From Pseudarthrobacter sp. NBSH8 (lineage in GTDB: Bacteria > Actinomycetota > Actinomycetes > Actinomycetales > Micrococcaceae): DNA of 64,000 nucleotides. The stretch's first letter is position 1. Each line of letters opens with the position of its first letter. The translations under genes were made by a program, and so were the position numbers. A model generated the notes under the pieces. That model saw nothing but the letters and a program-made list of their open reading frames with translations, was not told the DNA's origin and ran no database searches. The stretch is from assembly GCF_014217545.1 (NCBI RefSeq), contig NZ_CP043178.1, forward strand, positions 1,426,001 to 1,490,000. The letters are read 5' to 3'. This document shows positions 1-7,581 of this stretch, piece after piece.

Positions 1-1
1 T

Positions 2-370
2 GAGGCCTACCCTGCCATGGTGGTGCCGGACGGTGAGCCTGTTGGTGCCGCCATCAGGGCCCTCCTCACCCAGCATCCCGCCGTCGTGATCACCAGCGGC
101 GGTACCGGGCTTAGCCCGGACGACCGCACACCCGACGTGACCCTGCCCCTCCTGGACCGGGAAATTCCGGGCATCATGGAGGCGATCCGGCGCGAAGGCG
201 CAGTCAAGACGCCGCTCGCCGCGCTCAGCCGCGGGCACGCCGGAGCTGCGGGGCAGACCTTTATTGTCAACCTGCCCGGGTCGCCCAAGGGCGTTATGGA
301 CGGACTGTCGGTGCTCGATCCGCTAATCGGGCACCTGTGCGACCAGCTGGAGGGCGGACATGGGCACTGA
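2..370 (+). CDS. moaB: MoaB/Mog family molybdenum cofactor protein, 5' end missing
   Basis: The reading frame is open from the first base of the window and gives the last 122 residues of a MoaB/MogA protein. This family binds molybdopterin and adenylylates it before molybdenum insertion. The family signature SGGTG is present, followed by the DRTPDVT segment, and the C-terminal VNLPGSPKGV motif also fits. Full-length members have about 160-170 residues, so roughly 40 N-terminal residues lie outside the window. The stop overlaps the start of moaE by 11 bases, which implies co-translation in a cofactor operon. MoaB and MogA cannot be told apart from this fragment. Confidence 0.9.
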   Translation, partial: EAYPAMVVPDGEPVGAAIRALLTQHPAVVITSGGTGLSPDDRTPDVTLPLLDREIPGIMEAIRREGAVKTPLAALSRGHAGAAGQTFIVNLPGSPKGVMDGLSVLDPLIGHLCDQLEGGHGH

Positions 371-821
371 ATCGGTTTTCGAAGTGGTCCATGCGGTGCT
401 GAGCGCAGAACCGATCTCCGTGGACCAGGCCATCGCTGCCGTGGAGTCTGACACAGCAGGGGCGGTGGTCAGCTTCAGCGGCGTGGTGAGGAATCACGAC
501 GGCGGCAAGGCAGTGGAGCGGCTCAGTTACAGCGCGCACCCCACGGCTCATCAGGTGATGGCCGACGTCGTCGCCCGCCTTGCCGCCGAACATGCCGGGG
601 ACGGATCCGCCACGCAGCCCGTGCGGATCTGGGCTGCCCACCGCATCGGAATGCTCAACATCGGTGATCCGGCGCTGGTCTGTGCGGTCTCCGCTGCGCA
701 CCGAGGACAGGCCTTTGCCGTGTGTTCCGAACTGGTGGACCGCATCAAGGAGCAGGTGCCCATCTGGAAGGAACAGTTCTTCGCCGACGGCACGGTGGAG
801 TGGGTCGGCGCAGGCAGCTAG
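360..821 (+). CDS. moaE: Molybdopterin synthase catalytic subunit MoaE
   Basis: This 153-residue protein is the large subunit of molybdopterin synthase, which transfers two sulfurs from MoaD thiocarboxylate to precursor Z (cPMP). Visible family features are FSGVVRNHD (residues 39-47), AAHRIGMLNIGD (92-103) and the C-terminal KEQVPIWKEQF with the two conserved lysines K130 and K137. Length is normal for the family. It starts at an ATG inside the moaB stop region, so the two genes are probably translated together. No moaD lies in the window. Confidence 0.95.
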   Translation: MGTESVFEVVHAVLSAEPISVDQAIAAVESDTAGAVVSFSGVVRNHDGGKAVERLSYSAHPTAHQVMADVVARLAAEHAGDGSATQPVRIWAAHRIGMLNIGDPALVCAVSAAHRGQAFAVCSELVDRIKEQVPIWKEQFFADGTVEWVGAGS

Positions 822-902
822 GGCGCACCGGCTTCCCTACGCCTTCCGGCGGCCGCGAGGTAACGCACACCTTTCGGTTCAATCCCGCACCCGGCCCGAC
901 GG

Positions 903-908
903 TAGGGT
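903..908 (+). promoter_or_regulatory. Putative -10 (TAGGGT) of dapB
   Basis: The hexamer TAGGGT ends 7 bases before the dapB ATG, with no Shine-Dalgarno sequence between. This spacing fits a leaderless transcript. It supports the ATG at 916 over the open frame that continues upstream. Confidence 0.5.
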
Positions 909-915
909 TAACGGC

Positions 916-1686
916 ATGATCGAACAACTCTCCGCGCCCACCCGCGTGGCTGTCCTGGGCGCCAACGGGCGCATGGGCGCCGAAGCCGTTAAGGCTGTTG
1001 AAGCGGCTCCTGACCTGCTGCTCGTAGCCGCCCTGGGACGCGGCGACTCGCTGGACCAGCTGGCCACGTCGGGTGCCCACATAGTGGTGGACCTCACCGT
1101 CCCCGAAAGCACCGAAGCAAACGTGCGCTACGCCGTCGAGCATGGCATGCATGCCGTCGTAGGGACCACCGGTTGGGACGCCACCAGGCTAGCCGCCCTG
1201 GAGGCACAGCTGGCGCAGCGCCCCGAAACCGGGGTGCTGATCGCCCCCAACTTTGCCCTTGGCTCCGTGCTGGCCTCGGCCTTTGCCGCCAAGGCCTCCA
1301 AGTATTTCGCATCCGTGGAAATCATTGAACTCCACCACCCGGAAAAGGTTGATGCCCCATCCGGGACGGCTGTCCGCACCGCCCAGCTCATCGCCGCCGA
1401 GCGCAAGGCGGCGGACGTTCCGGCCAGTCCTGACGCGACCACCAGTGAACTCGCCGGCGCGCGGGGTTGCGACGTTGAGGGAGTCCGCGTTCACAGCGTT
1501 CGGCTCCGCGGGCTCGTGGCCCACCAGGAGGTGCTGCTCGGCGGGCCGGGGGAGCAGTTAACCTTCCGGCACGATTCCTTTGACCGGGCCTCCTTTATGC
1601 CTGGAGTGCTGCTGGGCGTGCGGAATGTCGCCGCACATCCGGGACTGACGGTGGGCCTGGACGGCTACCTGGACCTGGGACTCTAG
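916..1686 (+). CDS. dapB: 4-hydroxy-tetrahydrodipicolinate reductase
   Basis: DapB reduces 4-hydroxy-tetrahydrodipicolinate with NAD(P)H in the lysine/diaminopimelate pathway, which feeds the cell wall. The 256-residue product has the nucleotide-binding loop GANGRMG (residues 15-21). It also has the catalytic block ELHHPEKVDAPSGT with H140, H141 and K144. The frame stays open upstream as far as base 580, but that part overlaps moaE. The ATG at 916 gives the usual family length and sits 7 bases after a -10-like hexamer. dapA follows 3 kb downstream and dapF at 17.7 kb. Confidence 0.96.
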   Translation: MIEQLSAPTRVAVLGANGRMGAEAVKAVEAAPDLLLVAALGRGDSLDQLATSGAHIVVDLTVPESTEANVRYAVEHGMHAVVGTTGWDATRLAALEAQLAQRPETGVLIAPNFALGSVLASAFAAKASKYFASVEIIELHHPEKVDAPSGTAVRTAQLIAAERKAADVPASPDATTSELAGARGCDVEGVRVHSVRLRGLVAHQEVLLGGPGEQLTFRHDSFDRASFMPGVLLGVRNVAAHPGLTVGLDGYLDLGL

Positions 1687-1689
1687 GCC

Positions 1690-2169
1690 GTGGGCGGGTT
1701 TTTTGCCGCGTTCCGGAAGAACCGCACGAAGATCTGGGTGGGTGCCGTAACCCTCCTGCTGGTCTTCTACCTGGTGGTGTCCTTCCAGCGCTCCATCCTC
1801 CTGTTGCTGGACAGCAACCCCGCCGCCAAGGCCATCGGAGCTGCCTACCTGGTCCTCCCGGCCATCGGCGCCTGGGCCATGATCCGTGAACTGCTGTTCG
1901 GCGCCCGCACGGAACAGATGGCCACGGTCCTGGAAGCCGAAGGCGGGCTCCCGGTGGACGAACTGCCGCGCACACCCGCCGGCCGGATCGTCCGCTCCGC
2001 GGCGGATCTGGAATTCGAAAAGTACAAGGCCGAGGCGGAAGCGGCGCCCGGTGACTGGCGTTCGTGGTTCCGGCTCAGCTGCGCCTATGACGCTGCCGGG
2101 GACCGCAAGCGAGCCCGCGCGTCCATGCGCGACGCCGTGAAGCTGTTCCGCGGCAAGGTTCCCGCTTAG
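1690..2169 (+). CDS. Conserved actinobacterial membrane protein with TPR-like C-terminus
   Basis: This 159-residue protein starts at a GTG three bases after the dapB stop and is probably co-transcribed with dapB. It has two hydrophobic segments (about residues 16-33 and 48-65). A soluble C-terminal half follows, ending in a helical repeat-like stretch (SWFRLSCAYDAAGDRKRARA, about 124-143) that resembles one tetratricopeptide unit. I do not recognise a specific function. Its stop overlaps that of the convergent downstream gene, so the two genes share four bases. Confidence 0.8.
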   Translation: MGGFFAAFRKNRTKIWVGAVTLLLVFYLVVSFQRSILLLLDSNPAAKAIGAAYLVLPAIGAWAMIRELLFGARTEQMATVLEAEGGLPVDELPRTPAGRIVRSAADLEFEKYKAEAEAAPGDWRSWFRLSCAYDAAGDRKRARASMRDAVKLFRGKVPA

Positions 2170-3401
2170 AGCAGGCTGGCCCGGTCGCCGCGCCCCAGCC
2201 GGTTGGCCGCATGGCCCACCAACTCCAACGGGCCCCGCCACTTCAGGAGCACAAACACAATACCCACGGTGATGGCCGTCGCGGCATGCGCCCAGTACAT
2301 CCCGTCCTCGGTCCAGCCCGCGGGCAGCGGCTTCAGGTAGAACGCCGAAACAACCCAAACATGCGCTGAGTAGAGCGTGAGCGTCATGGCACCCGCGCCC
2401 CGCAGCGGCAGCAGCAGGTCCAGGTCCAGCCAGTCAGCCAGCCTGCCGAGCAGGAGGAACACGCCCACCACGGCGGCTGCCACGCCGCAGGTGTGCAAAA
2501 GGTCCAGCGTGGTGGCCGAATGCGGCGCCGCGGCCGCCAGCCACCACCAGGATCCTTCCTGCCGGATTCCGGTGAGGTTGACCTGGAGGACGCTGTCCAG
2601 CGGGTAGCCGGGCGCGTTCAGGACTGCCTCCAGCGCGGCCCGGCCGCCCCAGTTCTCCATCGCCGCGGTACCCAAAGCCTTGGCCAGTGCGGCCACCGCC
2701 GCGCCGACGCAGAGCAGCAGGACAGGGACTATCGCTTTGGTGAGGGCCAGCCGGCCGATGACCAGGCCCACCAGCAGGTATGACAGCCACTGGAACACCG
2801 GGTAGTAGCCGGTCAGGAACAAGTCCCCCAGCAGGGGGAAAGGGGTAGAGAGGTCTTCCCAGGACGGGTTGTGGCCCAGGTTCAGGGGCGGGTTGGCCGC
2901 CATAAGCCAGGGGCGGAGCAGATAGGCGAGCAGGGGGGAAACCACGATCCAGCCGACTGCCCAGCCGCACAGCGCCCTCAGCTTCAGGCCCAGGAACGCC
3001 AGGATGCACAGGAACAAGAGGGCGTAGTGGACCAGGATGTTCGCAAGGTTTACTTCCAGCCCGCCCAATGAGAGCCCGACGGCGGCAATCACCAGTGCGC
3101 GCAGTGCGATGCCGCGGCGGGCTGCGTTCAAGGCAGTACCTTCCGGCGGTAGCTGCTTTCCGGTAGACAGCGCCAGTCCCACGCCCGCCAGTACGGCAAA
3201 CAGGGCGGACGCCCTGCCGGAGAAGGTAAGGCCGATCCAGGTGGGCGTGAGATCGGCGTTTGCCTCGAAGGTGGGGAGCAGGTGCGTGGCCATCATGCCA
3301 AGGAGCGCCAGCCCCCTCGCGGCGTCGATACCGCGGAGGCGGCCCGCGGCCTGTGAGGTTCGAGGCACCCGCGAGGGTCTTGCCGGGGCACGGGACGTCA
3401 T
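2166..3401 (-). CDS. Polytopic membrane acyltransferase-like protein (DUF1624/DUF418 type)
   Basis: The 411-residue product is almost entirely hydrophobic, with about ten predicted membrane spans. Its N-terminus carries RLRGIDAARGLALLGMMATH (residues 21-40), the hallmark opening of the DUF1624/heparan-glucosaminide acetyltransferase and DUF418 families. Members are proposed to transfer acyl groups across the membrane to sugars or surface polymers, but the substrate here cannot be deduced. It is convergent with the preceding gene and divergent from the LexA-box-bearing remnant. Start is an ATG (minus-strand GCATGACG context). Confidence 0.75.
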   Translation of the reverse strand: MTSRAPARPSRVPRTSQAAGRLRGIDAARGLALLGMMATHLLPTFEANADLTPTWIGLTFSGRASALFAVLAGVGLALSTGKQLPPEGTALNAARRGIALRALVIAAVGLSLGGLEVNLANILVHYALLFLCILAFLGLKLRALCGWAVGWIVVSPLLAYLLRPWLMAANPPLNLGHNPSWEDLSTPFPLLGDLFLTGYYPVFQWLSYLLVGLVIGRLALTKAIVPVLLLCVGAAVAALAKALGTAAMENWGGRAALEAVLNAPGYPLDSVLQVNLTGIRQEGSWWWLAAAAPHSATTLDLLHTCGVAAAVVGVFLLLGRLADWLDLDLLLPLRGAGAMTLTLYSAHVWVVSAFYLKPLPAGWTEDGMYWAHAATAITVGIVFVLLKWRGPLELVGHAANRLGRGDRASLL

Positions 3402-3477
3402 CAGGCGATGTTCTCACACCAACCTTTGTGGCGGCAGTCAAGGGCCCGGCAAACACGCGGCCTTAAAGACCTTGTGT

Positions 3478-3493
3478 TCGAATATATGTTCGA
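3478..3493 (+). promoter_or_regulatory. LexA (SOS) box TCGAATATATGTTCGA
   Basis: This 16-base near-perfect palindrome matches the actinobacterial LexA operator TCGAAC-N4-GTTCGA with one substitution. It abuts the TAATAT -10 element of the downstream gene remnant, so bound LexA would block the promoter. Confidence 0.85.
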
Positions 3494-3494
3494 A

Positions 3495-3500
3495 TAATAT
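3495..3500 (+). promoter_or_regulatory. Putative -10 (TAATAT) of the HNH remnant
   Basis: TAATAT starts one base after the LexA box and ends 7 bases before the ATG at 3508. This is the leaderless arrangement seen at many genes in this window. An ATG at 3499 lies inside the hexamer and is therefore unlikely to be the start. Confidence 0.55.
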
Positions 3501-3507
3501 GGACACC

Positions 3508-3927
3508 ATGCAAACCCCATCCCAGCCGCGGCCGTTTCCGGAATTCCCACTCGCCGGCGGATCGGTGCGCCCCGCCCGGGATGCCCAGGACGCCGCCCCG
3601 GCACATCCTGCAGGTTTGATGAAAGCGATGAGCCCAGGAGTGGTGGACTTTCTTTTCCGGCAGCTCGTGGCGGGTCGGCCTCCCGTGGACATCCAGTGGC
3701 AGGACGAAGGGGTGACACTCGCCGCCCAGCCGGCGGGGGCCGAGCTGGCCCGCAGGTTGGCCGAGAGCGACCTCGACGCCTTGACGCCCACGGAACTGTT
3801 CCACTACGTCCGGGCGGCCCAACGGCTTGCAGCCTGGGCCGAGGGGCTGCGGGAGGCTGCGGTGGACCGGTACTGCCAGCCGGGGAATACGCAGGATGGT
3901 GTGGCGAGGGCTGACGCGCATCCCTAG
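3508..3927 (+). pseudogene. Truncated N-terminus of a DUF222/HNH (13E12-type) endonuclease gene
   Basis: The frame encodes 139 residues. Its C-terminal part, LDALTPTELFHYVRAAQRLA and the following helix (about residues 91-130), looks like the opening helices of DUF222, the N-terminal domain of the actinobacterial 13E12-repeat HNH nucleases. Those proteins usually exceed 400 residues and end in an HNH domain. Here the frame stops after about 140 residues and a nitrilase gene begins ten bases later, so the nuclease part is missing. The LexA box directly upstream fits, because several 13E12-type genes of Mycobacterium tuberculosis are LexA-controlled. It could still be expressed as a short protein. 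The family call rests on manual pattern matching. Confidence 0.55.
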
Positions 3928-3930
3928 GAT
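3925..3930 (+). promoter_or_regulatory. Putative -10 (TAGGAT) of the nitrilase gene
   Basis: The TAG stop of the upstream remnant forms the first three bases of TAGGAT. The hexamer ends 6 bases before the GTG start at 3937. Confidence 0.45.
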
Positions 3931-3936
3931 AATGAG

Positions 3937-4683
3937 GTGACTGATGCCCTGACCGTCTCCGCCGTGCAGTACCAGGCGCTGGAAGGCGGGATTGTCCCGA
4001 ATGTGCAAGAACACGTCCGGCTGATCGAGGATGCAGAGTCCCACGGCGCTCGGCTGGTGGTGTTCCCGGAGCTGTCGTTGACGGGATACAAGCTGGCGCA
4101 GTTGGCCGATGATGGCTATTGGCTCCAGCACAAGGACCCGCGGCTGGGCGACATTTACGAAATCTGCCGCCGGACCGGGATCACCGCCGTGGCGGGTGCT
4201 GCCTATCGGGAACCTGATGGCACGCCGCGGCTCGCCAGCCTCGTGATCCACCCCGACGGCACTCTCGGACTCGGCTTCAAAACCCACCTCCACGGCCAGG
4301 AGCGGGAGGTCTTCGCCGCTGGCGACGGTGCACTTGTGATCGAGTTGGACGGCTGGAAGATCGCGCTGGCCATCTGCTTTGACGCCGCGGTTCCTGCCCA
4401 CTCCACCGGGGCAGCCCAGGCCGGCGCGGATATCTATGCCGTATCGGCCCTGTACACGCTGGCCGAAGATCGACGGCTTGGCCTGCACCTGGGAGCCAGG
4501 GCCATGGACAACCGGATGTTCGCCATCCTGGCGAACCTTGGCGGATCCACTGCGTTGGGCCCTTCCTGCGGCCTCAGCGGGTTCTGGGGACCGGACGGCT
4601 TCGAACTAAAAAAGGCCGCCGGAACCGGCACGGAAGTGGTCACCACCGTCCTGCAACGGAGTGCCTTGCGGAAATTCCGCTGA
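3937..4683 (+). CDS. Carbon-nitrogen hydrolase (nitrilase superfamily)
   Basis: The 248-residue protein carries the full nitrilase-superfamily triad: Glu45 in FPELSLTGY, Lys115 in GFKTHLHG and Cys147 in AICFDAAVP. These enzymes hydrolyse nitriles or amides through a thioester on the cysteine. The length and the ELSLTGY signature point to the amidase/carbamoylase branches rather than true nitrilases. The substrate is not evident. The GTG start is 6 bases after a -10-like element formed from the previous stop codon. Confidence 0.88.
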   Translation: MTDALTVSAVQYQALEGGIVPNVQEHVRLIEDAESHGARLVVFPELSLTGYKLAQLADDGYWLQHKDPRLGDIYEICRRTGITAVAGAAYREPDGTPRLASLVIHPDGTLGLGFKTHLHGQEREVFAAGDGALVIELDGWKIALAICFDAAVPAHSTGAAQAGADIYAVSALYTLAEDRRLGLHLGARAMDNRMFAILANLGGSTALGPSCGLSGFWGPDGFELKKAAGTGTEVVTTVLQRSALRKFR

Positions 4684-4749
4684 CGCTGCGGGTGTCGGAC
4701 TTCCAGTGGGTGCGGACCTCAGTTCCAGGGGCATGGCAGCCCGCTATTT

Positions 4750-4764
4750 GACGTGTATCACGTC
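4750..4764 (+). promoter_or_regulatory. Perfect palindrome GACGTG-TAT-CACGTC upstream of dapA
   Basis: A 6-3-6 perfect inverted repeat overlaps TTGACG (4748-4753), which could be a -35 element, and lies 46 bases before the dapA start. It looks like an operator for a dimeric regulator. The binding protein is unknown. Confidence 0.4.
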
Positions 4765-4796
4765 GCTCCCATTGTCCTAACCAGCTGCCGACAGGG

Positions 4797-4802
4797 TAAC
4801 GT
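4797..4802 (+). promoter_or_regulatory. Putative -10 (TAACGT) of dapA
   Basis: TAACGT is followed by a short T run and ends 7 bases before the ATG at 4810. This fits a leaderless mRNA and supports that start over the upstream ATG at 4753. Confidence 0.45.
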
Positions 4803-4809
4803 TTTTTCC

Positions 4810-5718
4810 ATGCCTCACAAATCCGCCACCGCTCCTGCCCTTGGTACGCTCCTGACCGCCATGGTCACGCCATTCACCAAGGATGGCGCCGTGGACTACA
4901 AGCAGGCAGCCGAACTGGCCACCAAACTTGTGGACGATGGCTGCGACGGCCTGGTCGTCACCGGTACCACCGGCGAAACGTCCACCCTCTCGGATGAAGA
5001 AAACCTTGGCATGTTCCGCGCTGTCAAGGAGGCCGTGGGAGACCGCGCAGCCATCATCGCCGGCACCGGGACGAACGACACCGCACATTCGGTGCACCTC
5101 TCCCAGCAGGCGGCAGCGCTCGGCGTCGATGGCCTCCTGCTCGTCACGCCGTACTACAACAAGCCCAGCCAGGCCGGGGTCCGGGCACACTTCGAGGCTG
5201 TCGCCTCCGCAGCCGATGTGCCCGTCATGCTCTATGACATTCCGGGCCGTTCCTCCATCGCGATCGAGCCCGAAACCATGATCCGCCTGGCGCAGCACCC
5301 GAATATCGTCGCAGTCAAGGATGCCAAAGCCGATTTCGTTGCAGCCAGTCGCGTGATGGCAGAGACGGACCTGTACTTCTACTCGGGCGACGACGGACTG
5401 ACCCTTCCGTGGATGTCCCTGGGCGCCGTCGGACTCGTGGGTGTTACAACCCACATCGCTACGCGCCGCTTCCGCGAACTGATCGACGCCATCAATGCGA
5501 ACGACTTCGAAACCGCGCGTAAAATCAACTTCGAGCTGCTGCCCGTTGTAAGGGCAACGATGACCCGTATCCAGGGAGCCGTTGCAGCCAAACAAATTCT
5601 TAAATGGCAGGGAGTCCTGCCCAACTCGATTGTCCGTTTGCCCCTCGTGGAGCCGGACGAAGCCGAGATCGTATCCATCCGCGAGGATTTGGCGGAAGCG
5701 GGGCTGGTCTTTCCCTGA
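4810..5718 (+). CDS. dapA: 4-hydroxy-tetrahydrodipicolinate synthase
   Basis: DapA condenses pyruvate with aspartate semialdehyde, the committed step to diaminopimelate and lysine. The 302-residue product has TGTTGE (residues 51-56), the catalytic tyrosine Y142 in LYDIPGRSS and the Schiff-base lysine K170 in AVKDAK. The length matches the family. An in-frame ATG 57 bases upstream would add a non-conserved leader, so the ATG at 4810 was preferred. RNase J follows 41 bases downstream, the common dapA-rnj order of actinobacteria and firmicutes. Confidence 0.96.
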   Translation: MPHKSATAPALGTLLTAMVTPFTKDGAVDYKQAAELATKLVDDGCDGLVVTGTTGETSTLSDEENLGMFRAVKEAVGDRAAIIAGTGTNDTAHSVHLSQQAAALGVDGLLLVTPYYNKPSQAGVRAHFEAVASAADVPVMLYDIPGRSSIAIEPETMIRLAQHPNIVAVKDAKADFVAASRVMAETDLYFYSGDDGLTLPWMSLGAVGLVGVTTHIATRRFRELIDAINANDFETARKINFELLPVVRATMTRIQGAVAAKQILKWQGVLPNSIVRLPLVEPDEAEIVSIREDLAEAGLVFP

Positions 5719-5759
5719 GGGCTAAGACCAGCACCCTTCCGCCTGGAAAGTAGTGCACT

Positions 5760-7451
<1,692 letters not shown>

Positions 7452-7476
7452 CAGCCCCGAAGGCAAGCGGAATGGC

Positions 7477-7507
7477 AAAGGCCCGGTTCTTATGGAACCG
7501 GGCCTTT
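7477..7507 (+). terminator. Intrinsic terminator after rnj
   Basis: A perfect 13-bp stem (AAAGGCCCGGTTC / GAACCGGGCCTTT) with loop TTATG is followed by TTTCCC. It lies between the rnj stop and ftsK and separates the two transcripts. Confidence 0.85.
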
Positions 7508-7568
7508 CCCATCTGCAACATGAGGCCGGGAACAGCCGGAAATCCGCGGAAAACCACGCCAGTTCCGG

Positions 7569-7574
7569 TACCGT
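7569..7574 (+). promoter_or_regulatory. Putative -10 (TACCGT) of ftsK
   Basis: TACCGT ends 7 bases before the ATG at 7582. An alternative GTG start at 7573 falls inside the hexamer, which argues for 7582. Confidence 0.4.
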
Positions 7575-7581
7575 GGCACGT

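Noticed and set aside
580..915. N-terminal extension of dapB
   Set aside because: The open frame runs through moaE, is unlike DapB, and the ATG at 916 has a fitting -10 and family length.
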